Below are positions 1-6,164 of a DNA stretch of 7,117 nt, in pieces. The DNA is from Saprospiraceae bacterium UBA7687 (GTDB lineage Bacteria; Bacteroidota; Bacteroidia; Chitinophagales; Saprospiraceae), in assembly GCA_002482845.1 (NCBI GenBank), contig DLGT01000178.1, forward strand, positions 1-7,117. Direction: 5' to 3'. The notes beneath the pieces were generated by a model. It ran no database searches. It was given only the letters and a program-made list of their open reading frames with translations, and was not told the DNA's origin. The position numbers were made by a program, and so were the translations under genes. Position 1 is the stretch's first letter. Each line of letters starts with the position of its first letter.

Positions 1-105
1 GTCAAGACAATCAAAAATCACATCCAATCACATATATCAGCTTAATCAGCGGTTCAGACAAAAATCACATCTAATCATTTAATCAGCTAAATCAGCGGTT
101 CAGAC
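1..105. repeat. 50-bp tandem repeat array, left block (2 units plus a partial)
   Basis: Two complete units end at 59 and 105, each with the terminal motif AATCAGCGGTTCAGAC. A degenerate unit end (GTCAAGAC) lies at 1-8, so the array probably continues beyond the left edge. Unit lengths are 51 and 46 bases. Inside each unit the tetramer ATCA recurs roughly every 9-10 bases. The same units occur on the other side of the GxxExxY gene (610-855), in the same orientation. This block lies immediately 3' of that gene. There are no unique spacers, so it is not a CRISPR array. Confidence 0.9.
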
Positions 106-124
106 ATCTTCATCTAAAATGTCT
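102..124. other. Short stem-loop after the GxxExxY stop codon
   Basis: AGACAT (102-107) and ATGTCT (119-124) form a 6-bp perfect stem with an 11-base loop, a few bases beyond the stop codon of the GxxExxY gene. The left arm uses the last bases of a repeat unit. No U-run follows on the minus strand, so it is a poor intrinsic terminator. It may only mark the element boundary. Confidence 0.3.
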
Positions 125-128
125 AAAA

Positions 129-572
129 CTACACTTGCTTATACTTCGAATTAATCAATCGCTTAAACTGCAAACTCTTGCCACCAAAATTAATCAACAA
201 TCCAATTTCAAGATTATATGCTTCCAGATAATTGAGAGCCTGTGTAAAGTGAACATCATCCATCACAATGATAGCTTTCAATTCCACCGATATGTGACCT
301 TCCACCAAAAAATCCACCCTTCTAGTACCCACTTTTTCCTCCTTATAAAAAATCTCCATATCATGCTCCCTACTAAAAGACAATCCTTGTATTTCCATTT
401 CTTTAGCCAATGCCCTTTGATAAATGACCTCCTGAAAGCCATTTCCCAATATCTTATGCACTTCCATAGCACAACCGATAATTTTTCCAGTCAAAGCTGA
501 ATATTTATACTCTGTCTGAACCACTGATTTTTGTGATTCTTTTGATTGAAATGATGGTCTATTCTCCTCCAT
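129..572 (-). CDS. GxxExxY family protein, PD-(D/E)XK nuclease-like
   Basis: This 147-residue protein carries the family signature GFQEVIY (residues 45-51, fitting G-x-x-E-x-x-Y). It also has a nuclease-type motif: Asp87 in VDFLV, then Glu97-Leu-Lys99, giving D-x9-E-x-K as in PD-(D/E)XK nucleases. The ending GLLINFG followed by KRLI (124-140) is also typical of the family. About 20 extra residues precede the conserved start near EYKYSALTGK. The only upstream in-frame ATG (572) is preceded by A-rich sequence, as is common in Bacteroidota. No biochemical activity is firmly known for the family; DNA cleavage is inferred from the fold motif. The gene sits inside a split 50-bp repeat array and shares its orientation with the upstream methyltransferase gene, 252 bases away. 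It is more likely part of a repeat-associated element than of that operon. Confidence 0.88.
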   Translation of the reverse strand: MEENRPSFQSKESQKSVVQTEYKYSALTGKIIGCAMEVHKILGNGFQEVIYQRALAKEMEIQGLSFSREHDMEIFYKEEKVGTRRVDFLVEGHISVELKAIIVMDDVHFTQALNYLEAYNLEIGLLINFGGKSLQFKRLINSKYKQV

Positions 573-609
573 TTTGTACTTCTATTTTATCTTTAATAAC
601 TTCTTATAA

Positions 610-855
610 ACAATAATCACACTAAATCATTTAATCAGCTTAATCTGTGGTTCTGACACTAAATCATATCAATCAGCTTAATCAGCGGTGTTTAATCAGC
701 GGTTCAGACAATCAAAATCAGACTTAATCATACAAATCAGTTAAATCAGCGGTTCAGACAATCAAAATCACACTTAATCACACAAATCAGCTAAATCAGC
801 GGTTCAGACAATAATCACACTTAATCATTTAATCCGTTTAATCAGCGGTTCAGAC
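610..855. repeat. 50-bp tandem repeat array, right block (5 units)
   Basis: Five consecutive units end at 657, 709, 759, 809 and 855 with GGTTCAGAC (GGTTCTGAC in the first). Spacings are 52, 50, 50 and 46 bases. The unit 760-809 looks like the cleanest copy: ATCA occurs at unit positions 2, 8, 18, 27 and 36, then the unit closes with GCGGTTCAGAC. The unit 658-709 is irregular, with AATCAGCGGT partly duplicated inside it. The last unit (810-855) overlaps the 3' end of the methyltransferase gene, supplying its stop codon and final nine codons. The block fills most of the gap between that gene and the GxxExxY gene. Confidence 0.92.
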
Positions 856-3521
856 TTAATCATATGCTCATACATCTTAAACAAATATTCCAGTCGCTCC
901 TCATCACTCTCAAAAGGTCGGCTACGGTAGCAACGCTCTATGGCCAGATCATTCTGATGATGTGCTTCTCTTAGACCATCGGGCATCTTGTCCGGATCAT
1001 AGAGCTGTGCGAGTGTCTTTTCGCTATGTTTCTCTCGCTCCTCCAGAATGCGATACACATGTTTTTCTAGTTCTTGTTTTTGACTTTCAGAAATTGGGGG
1101 GAATGGGAAAGTGTTGTAGCATACAGAAATAGCGTACCTAATACTTGTACCTAAGTAACCACCTATCGAATAAACCCAATTCATATGAATCTTTGATGTC
1201 AATAATCCAAATAGCCAAGGCTCAGCATTATATACAGCTAATGCAAGATTACTTATAATAGTGTTCTGATCTAAAAATCCTATTGGAATGTAATCTCTTC
1301 TTTCAGATGAAACAGAAGGTATTATAATTGAATATGAATCCAAATGGCGTATTTCAGCAAATTTATATGGATATAAACTTAGTTTATTTGTTGCACTTCT
1401 TTTACTTAAACTTCTACTTAGCTTAACCTTTGCAATTCTTTCATTAATTATTGGTATATTTGATGCTTCCTTGAAATTGAAATCATTTAGCCATAAACAC
1501 CATCTTTCATTACCGCGTATAAATTCACTTGACCCTATAAATCTTTTTATGTATTGGCTACTATCTGGATAGCTTTCAATAAGAATATCTTTTTCAGCTG
1601 TTTCAAGGATTAAATTTCCTTCATCATTTGGCATACTTCCAAATACCATAAGTGGCAATTTTGACAAAACTACATTTCTGTTTTTTATGATTGTATTTTT
1701 ACCTGGAACTAAATATGGGGAAATATTGTCAACATGAAGTACTAAATTATCTTTGAAAAATAATTTTTGTTTTTTAGCTACATTACCAATACCAATTATT
1801 GTTACGATTACACCTGCGTTTTCTTTAGCATTATTTACCCATCTAAAAGCATTATATGCAAATTTAATTTCATTGCCTAAAGAAAAAATTATTGGCCACA
1901 GTAAAGGAACTTGAGATCCTTGACAAATCGAATTTGTAGTAACAAATGCATAGTGATTGTTAGATGATTTAATATAGTTACTAGCTTTGACAAACCAACA
2001 ACTAATATAATCAAGATTGTTTATTCCTTCAGTGTATCCTATTGAAATTTCCATATCCGATTTCTGGTCCTGATTCTGATTTCTGGCACCCAAATACGGC
2101 GGATTCCCCAATATATAAATCTCATCATCTTTCTCTTTTGGACAAATTTCTTCCCAGTCCACTCGACACGCATTCCCATGTACGATATGCCCTGTCTCCA
2201 TCAGCGGTAGTGCAGGTCTTGACATTCCAAATGCCGCAAAAAAAGCTTGATTCATCTGATGTTCTGCCAGCCATAGAGACAATATCGCGACCTCATGCGC
2301 AAAATCATCCAGCTCTATACCATAAAAATGACTCAGTGTGATCATAGACAGATATTCCGTCCCTAGATCGAGACTACCACTGCCTTGATGACCACGCAAT
2401 GTTTGTATGTCATGGATGATCAGCATTTCCAGTTTGCGCAATTCCTTGTACGCTATGATCAGAAAATTGCCACTACCACACGCAGGGTCAAAGATCTTTA
2501 TCTTGCTGATACGTAGCCTGAGCTCATTAAGTTTTTTGAGATTTCCTTTCGCACTTTCATATGCTTCATACAGTTCATTCAGAAATAAAGGTTCGATCAC
2601 CTTCATGATATTGGGTACACTCGTATAGTGCATGCCGAGACCACCTCTGTGTTCGGGCGTAATTACAGCTTGTATCATAGAGCCGAAGATATCAGGATTG
2701 ATTGCCTTCCAGTCCAGCTCTCCCATATCTATCGCCATCTGCCTACTTCGTCGTGTAAACATTGGGGCAGCATATTGATGACGGAATAGACCACCATTGA
2801 CATATGGAAAAGCATCGAGATAGGCAGGTAAGTTTTGTCTTTGGCCTTTATCAGTATTCATGACATCCCACAGCGTGTCCAGATAGCTATGCAGATCACT
2901 ACCATCTATCTGAGTATGACTACTGATAGCACCTGTAAATTGTCCTTGTTCAAAAATACCGGTATCCTCCGCAAAAAAACAAAACAACATCCTGGACAAA
3001 AACACATTCAGTCTATGTACTTCCGCCTCCGTACCGGTAGGATTATCCTTGCTGATTTCATCATAAAACTTAGCCATTTTATCTGCAGCCCTTACGTCAG
3101 CAATCGTCTCTTCTTTCCCCTCAAACTTTTCCATCCCTGCCCACGGCAGAAAGAAATCAAAATGATTGATCAGTTCTTTGATGGTTATATCCAGTACATC
3201 TTTTGTTTTGGTATCGAGTGCTCTTATATGATTACCATCAGTCACTACCACAAATCTAGGATCATACTTGCCAACCTTCGTGTCTGCAAGCACAGTGTCA
3301 TATACACTTCCTACATCACCATCAGATACAAATTTGTAGTACAGCTTTTTCTTTAGTATGATTTCTCCATCATCCTTAGACAAGTTCATACCACCTTTTT
3401 CGAGCCTGCTGATGGTAGTCTTGGGCAGCCCATAAGCTTGCAGCAAATCAAAGACAAATCGCGCTTTGTCCAATTCCTTGATTACCTTCTCTACATTTTC
3501 CTGTATCTGAGTGATGTTCAT
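825..3521 (-). CDS. MmeI-like (Type IIL-like) adenine-N6 DNA methyltransferase
   Basis: An 898-residue protein that should transfer a methyl group from S-adenosylmethionine to adenine N6 in a specific DNA site. Visible parts: an N-terminal domain (about 1-130) laid out like the MmeI nuclease domain, including RFVVVTDG and FFLPWAGMEK; a helical spacer (about 140-290, with FLSRMLFCFFAEDTGIF); motif X HYTSVPNIMKVI (298-309); motif I DPACGSGNF (345-353); motif IV NPPY (473-476); a specificity region (about 500-805); and a C-terminal segment with LYDPDKMPDGL. No D-x9-E-x-K nuclease site is visible; the equivalent stretch (50-60) is lysine-rich, so it may methylate without cutting. The specificity region is clearly more AT-rich than the flanks. 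The last nine residues come from a 50-bp repeat unit. The ATG at 3521 follows the small gene by 19 bases, so it is probably last in the operon. Confidence 0.93.
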   Translation of the reverse strand: MNITQIQENVEKVIKELDKARFVFDLLQAYGLPKTTISRLEKGGMNLSKDDGEIILKKKLYYKFVSDGDVGSVYDTVLADTKVGKYDPRFVVVTDGNHIRALDTKTKDVLDITIKELINHFDFFLPWAGMEKFEGKEETIADVRAADKMAKFYDEISKDNPTGTEAEVHRLNVFLSRMLFCFFAEDTGIFEQGQFTGAISSHTQIDGSDLHSYLDTLWDVMNTDKGQRQNLPAYLDAFPYVNGGLFRHQYAAPMFTRRSRQMAIDMGELDWKAINPDIFGSMIQAVITPEHRGGLGMHYTSVPNIMKVIEPLFLNELYEAYESAKGNLKKLNELRLRISKIKIFDPACGSGNFLIIAYKELRKLEMLIIHDIQTLRGHQGSGSLDLGTEYLSMITLSHFYGIELDDFAHEVAILSLWLAEHQMNQAFFAAFGMSRPALPLMETGHIVHGNACRVDWEEICPKEKDDEIYILGNPPYLGARNQNQDQKSDMEISIGYTEGINNLDYISCWFVKASNYIKSSNNHYAFVTTNSICQGSQVPLLWPIIFSLGNEIKFAYNAFRWVNNAKENAGVIVTIIGIGNVAKKQKLFFKDNLVLHVDNISPYLVPGKNTIIKNRNVVLSKLPLMVFGSMPNDEGNLILETAEKDILIESYPDSSQYIKRFIGSSEFIRGNERWCLWLNDFNFKEASNIPIINERIAKVKLSRSLSKRSATNKLSLYPYKFAEIRHLDSYSIIIPSVSSERRDYIPIGFLDQNTIISNLALAVYNAEPWLFGLLTSKIHMNWVYSIGGYLGTSIRYAISVCYNTFPFPPISESQKQELEKHVYRILEEREKHSEKTLAQLYDPDKMPDGLREAHHQNDLAIERCYRSRPFESDEERLEYLFKMYEHMIKSEPLIKRIK

Positions 3522-3522
3522 A

Positions 3523-3548
3523 TGTCTTAAGACAGAGATCTTATCTCT
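3523..3548. promoter_or_regulatory. Two adjacent perfect palindromes at the methyltransferase start
   Basis: TGTCTTAAGACA (3523-3534) is a perfect 12-bp palindrome ending one base before the methyltransferase ATG (minus strand). Sharing base 3534, AGAGAT (3534-3539) and ATCTCT (3543-3548) form a 6-bp stem with a 3-base loop overlapping the stop codon of the small gene. Together they fill the 19-base gap and could be an operator for the XRE protein or an mRNA structure controlling translation of the methyltransferase. The role is inference; the symmetry is seen directly. Confidence 0.4.
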
Positions 3549-3786
3549 TTTTATTGGATTGAGACAATAATGATGCTGCCATTGATTTAGTTAAATCATT
3601 GTATTTATCACTTTTCATAGCATTAGATGCTTTTGTTTCCATTGCAGCACCAGTTTCCTTTTTGGTATTGGATTGTGACATAATGGATCCTGCAAATTGT
3701 TTTGCTATCTTTGATGCACTATTATCTTTTAATACTTTACTTGCTTCAGAAGCTATGGTTTTTGATGATTGTTTCACATTTTTCAT
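3541..3786 (-). CDS. Small Ser/Lys/Ala-rich protein with an internal 38-residue duplication
   Basis: This 81-residue product (starting MKNVKQSSKT) has no function I can name. I chose the ATG at 3786; a TTG two codons upstream (3792) is also in frame but less likely. Counting from this ATG, residues 9-43 and 47-81 are degenerate copies of one unit, with about 11 of 35 positions identical. The clearest match is the end of each copy: AGSIMSQSN and AASLLSQSN followed by lysines. The protein is rich in Ser, Lys and Ala, has no cysteine, no signal peptide and no membrane segment, and should be basic and largely helical or flexible. It lies 23 bases after the XRE-ImmA/IrrE gene and 19 bases before the methyltransferase, so it is almost surely co-transcribed. 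A DNA-binding or accessory role is possible but unsupported beyond charge and context. Confidence 0.75.
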   Translation of the reverse strand: MKNVKQSSKTIASEASKVLKDNSASKIAKQFAGSIMSQSNTKKETGAAMETKASNAMKSDKYNDLTKSMAASLLSQSNKKR

Positions 3787-3809
3787 TTTCAAATATTTTA
3801 CGTTAAAGA

Positions 3810-4871
3810 TTAATTACGAATAATTTTAAGTTTTACATTATCGCTATAATACAAAGCATTCAGGTCTTTTACATTGATATGTAACATATTGGCAAGTTCA
3901 TCTTTTGTGTATCCCAATTCATTGGTATGCAACTCAAGCATTTCCTTAAACAAAGTCGCTTTTTCTGGTGACACATTAAATTCTGCAGGTTCCTTTGTTT
4001 TATATCCTAAATAGGCCATTTGTTGCCACAAATATCTATACTGATTATCGGTCACTTGTGCCAATTCTTTTGCTTTGTACAAAAGTGCACCCATAGATAT
4101 TTTCCAATATCTTTTCATATTACCCAAAGTCTCAAGACTAATTGTTTCAAGATCTTGTAAAAATTCGGAAGCAGGTACAAGTAATTCAGAAGCAAATTGC
4201 ATGGCTTCTTTTTCTACATTTCGGATTTGGGCTATTTGCTGGCCAATATGCATAACTAAATGACCCAATTCGTGTGCTAAAGTTAAACGTTGCCTATCTC
4301 CTGGCATTTTGTTATTTATATATATGATAGGCTGTCGTTCTTTAGAAAATAAACTTAGACCATCCATTTTTTCAGAACCAAAATCAAATGGAACAACAAC
4401 TATCCCATTATCTTCAATAATCTTAGTAAGATTCTCTATTCTTCCTTTTGGAATTCTCCATTTTTGTCTCACCCATTTTGCTGCAGCTTCAGGTGCACCA
4501 TGGACATCAACATCCCATAATGGTAGATTAAGTTCTGGAAGCTCTACACTTGTCATAAGATTTTCTAAATTCATCCTAACGAGATTCATGCTGCCCTCAG
4601 CCTTTAGTAAATCTCTTTTCTTGATTACAATTCTTTTTCGATAATAGGATAAATTTGGTTCAAAAATATTATTTGTTTGTTCAAAAAATGACATAGGAAA
4701 TTCTAGGATATTGCAAATATTTGTAAAAATTTCTTCAGATGGTTTGTTTAAACCTTTTTCAATTTTTGACAACATACCTTGTGTCAATTGAATAAGATCA
4801 GCCAATTCACTTTGAGAAATACCCCTTATTTCTCTTGCCAACACAATCATTTCTGGATTTATTGATTTCAT
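3810..4871 (-). CDS. XRE helix-turn-helix / ImmA-IrrE family metallopeptidase
   Basis: A 353-residue two-domain protein. Residues about 8-65 form an XRE-type helix-turn-helix (AREIRGISQSELADLIQLT, then MLSKIEKG). Residues about 125-240 form an ImmA/IrrE (peptidase M78) domain with the zinc motif HELGH (200-204) and a downstream acidic segment EKEAMQFASELLVP (220-233) expected to give the third metal ligand. A further C-terminal part (about 240-353) ends in a short region rich in Leu, Asn and Lys. Proteins of this design act as repressors or antitoxins whose peptidase domain senses or cleaves a partner. It begins 16 bases after the stop of the 203-residue gene, and that order fits a toxin-antitoxin pair. 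The layout recalls RosmerTA-type pairs (from memory, not tested). It may autoregulate through sites near 5500-5560 or 3523-3534. Confidence 0.92.
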   Translation of the reverse strand: MKSINPEMIVLAREIRGISQSELADLIQLTQGMLSKIEKGLNKPSEEIFTNICNILEFPMSFFEQTNNIFEPNLSYYRKRIVIKKRDLLKAEGSMNLVRMNLENLMTSVELPELNLPLWDVDVHGAPEAAAKWVRQKWRIPKGRIENLTKIIEDNGIVVVPFDFGSEKMDGLSLFSKERQPIIYINNKMPGDRQRLTLAHELGHLVMHIGQQIAQIRNVEKEAMQFASELLVPASEFLQDLETISLETLGNMKRYWKISMGALLYKAKELAQVTDNQYRYLWQQMAYLGYKTKEPAEFNVSPEKATLFKEMLELHTNELGYTKDELANMLHINVKDLNALYYSDNVKLKIIRN

Positions 4872-4887
4872 TGACTTTATATTTTAT

Positions 4888-5499
4888 TTACTTTGTTCCT
4901 GTCTTTTTAATTTGATTATCTTTAATTTTTACTCTTTTCTGAATTGTCACTTCCTCTACTGCTCCAATTGGTTTGAAATTAATAATATTTTGTTCAACAT
5001 ACCCATTTAGACCAATTTCCCACCTTATGTTATCTCCAAGCCTGCACAGAATATAGATATTTTGTAAACATGTCCACGTGGCATCAGGTGTATAGCCTGC
5101 ATACAATAAAGTAGTGGCCGCAGGAATTCCAGGTATTTCAATTTGGTTTTTATAATTATTTGTTTGCTTGGTCGATATATTGGACGTACTCCGGTCTTTA
5201 TTGATCTTTTTAAATCTTATAAAAAGACTATTATTTATAAGTATACCAAATACTCTATTGATATACCCTATTTTTACTTCCGAACAGTCTTTAAATGCTT
5301 CTTTTAATCTTGCGCGTATCAGAGCATGTATATGGTTAGCCTTTTCAGTTTTATTGAAAGTTACATAAACACCATTACTATGGTGAAAATTAATAGTGGC
5401 TAAATGGTCATTAAAACCACTTTCAATAGCCTCTTGAATTTTTAAAAAATAAGGTTCTAAAATTATCCCTGCTTGCTGTTTTGATAATAAATGCTTCAT
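4888..5499 (-). CDS. Uncharacterised 203-residue partner of the XRE-ImmA/IrrE protein (toxin candidate)
   Basis: I recognise no named domain. The N-terminal third (1-70) is predicted mixed helix and strand (KQQAGIILEPYFLKIQEAI). The centre has NRVFGILINNSLFIRFKKI (81-99) and then a linker rich in Ser, Thr and Asn (102-118). Next comes a conserved-looking block with IEIPGIPAATTLLYAGYTPD (120-139) and ILCRLGDNIRWEIGL (150-164). The tail is Lys-rich. There is no signal peptide or membrane segment, so it is probably cytoplasmic. Proteins with this style of centre and 'PGIPAAT...AGY' block are, as I recall, found beside XRE-ImmA/IrrE genes, and the toxin role is inferred from that pairing. The ATG at 5499 lies about 20 bases after a strong Bacteroidota promoter, leaving a very short AT-rich leader. 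It is the first gene of the operon. Confidence 0.85.
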   Translation of the reverse strand: MKHLLSKQQAGIILEPYFLKIQEAIESGFNDHLATINFHHSNGVYVTFNKTEKANHIHALIRARLKEAFKDCSEVKIGYINRVFGILINNSLFIRFKKINKDRSTSNISTKQTNNYKNQIEIPGIPAATTLLYAGYTPDATWTCLQNIYILCRLGDNIRWEIGLNGYVEQNIINFKPIGAVEEVTIQKRVKIKDNQIKKTGTK

Positions 5500-5518
5500 A
5501 TATTAAAAATTAATACTG

Positions 5519-5552
5519 CAAAGGTAATGGATAACTTTAAATAAACTGCAAA
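5519..5552 (-). promoter_or_regulatory. Bacteroidota-type promoter of the four-gene operon
   Basis: On the minus strand TTTG (5552-5549) is followed after 22 bases by TACCTTTG (5526-5519), matching the Bacteroidota -33/-7 consensus TTTG and TAnnTTTG. Transcription should begin near 5512, about 13 bases before the ATG at 5499. This gives a short AT-rich leader without a Shine-Dalgarno sequence. No comparable promoter was seen in the three short gaps downstream, which supports a single transcript. Confidence 0.7.
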
Positions 5553-5870
5553 ATCTAATAAAATTATTCATATATTTTTATTAAATTTATTCATTACTTC
5601 ATAATTACTTAAATTACAACATATTATGATTTGTTTATTTCTCAGCACTGCTATGTAATTATGAATATAATTTTTATTAAATACAGATCGAATCATAAAT
5701 ACTCTCCATCCTACGGCACACTTCATTCCTTCATTCATTGCGTTTGCTACATTTCACGATGTTCTCATTACGCTGCACTTCATTCATTCATACATTCAGA
5801 GAGCCTACGGATTCCCGCAGCATAAGTATCTCCGTCATTTCATTGCACTCACCACCCCAATATTCAGATC

Positions 5871-5947
5871 AGCAAGCAGCATTAGAAAGATGAAGCCCTA
5901 GAAGAAATGAAGAAATAAATAATGTTTTTTCTAATGCTACACTTGCT
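5871..5947. repeat. 77-nt imperfect hairpin
   Basis: AGCATTAGAAA (5878-5888) and TTTCTAATGCT (5928-5938) form an 11-bp perfect stem. After a small internal loop the stem resumes outside with AGCAA (5871-5875) and TTGCT (5943-5947). The enclosed 39 bases are A-rich. It could be a structured RNA, a terminator-like fold or a remnant of a palindromic element. It lies about 130 bases downstream, on the minus strand, of the promoter-like site at 6069-6097. Confidence 0.6.
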
Positions 5948-6068
5948 TCACTTCATGCACAACTAAGAGCTTCATTTCATTCCTACGTTACACATGCTTT
6001 TTAGCCTAGCTTCTTTATGCACGTTTTCAAAATGGATGTAGTCAAAAAATATATCACGTATCATGCAG

Positions 6069-6097
6069 CAAAGGTACAGGGAATGTATCTGACACAA
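6069..6097 (-). promoter_or_regulatory. Second Bacteroidota-type promoter-like site
   Basis: On the minus strand TTG (6097-6095) is followed after 18 bases by TACCTTTG (6076-6069), the same -7 sequence as the operon promoter. Downstream there is only a 30-codon frame whose ATG would sit at about the predicted start of transcription, so no good gene is served. It may drive an RNA covering the 5871-5947 hairpin, or be the leftover promoter of a lost gene. Confidence 0.35.
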
Positions 6098-6164
6098 GAA
6101 GTACCGCTACGCTATATGTCAGAAATCTCCACACCGTTCGGGTAGTATTTATGCCATATTCCTT
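6086..6164. repeat. Diverged relative of the 6974-7050 hairpin element
   Basis: AGTACCGCTACGCTATATG (6100-6118) matches 6997-7015 at 17 of 19 bases, and GCCATATTCCTT (6153-6164) matches 7017-7028 exactly, in the same order and orientation. The upstream GTATCT is also shared. In this copy the two blocks are 34 bases apart instead of 1. A separate 7-bp inverted repeat, TCTGACA (6088-6094) and TGTCAGA (6117-6123), encloses the first block. Confidence 0.5.

Noticed and set aside
135..500. Plus-strand frame of 121 codons opposite the GxxExxY gene
   Set aside because: The minus-strand frame carries the family signature and the nuclease motif, so this one is an antisense shadow.
1..855. Repeats as a CRISPR array
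   Set aside because: Units are directly adjacent, similar over their full length, vary from 46 to 52 bases and have no unique spacers; no cas gene is nearby.
2835..3356. Long plus-strand open frame opposite the methyltransferase gene
   Set aside because: It is antisense to a clearly conserved coding region and its product has no recognisable features; the same holds for the plus-strand frames at 2042-2341, 2407-2628 and 4309-4644.
3787..3792. TTG start for the small protein
   Set aside because: An ATG lies two codons downstream; the TTG offers no better context.
5631..5825. Plus-strand frame of 64 codons
   Set aside because: It runs through CATTC/CTTCATT low-complexity sequence, with a Ser/His/Ile-rich product typical of translated repeats.
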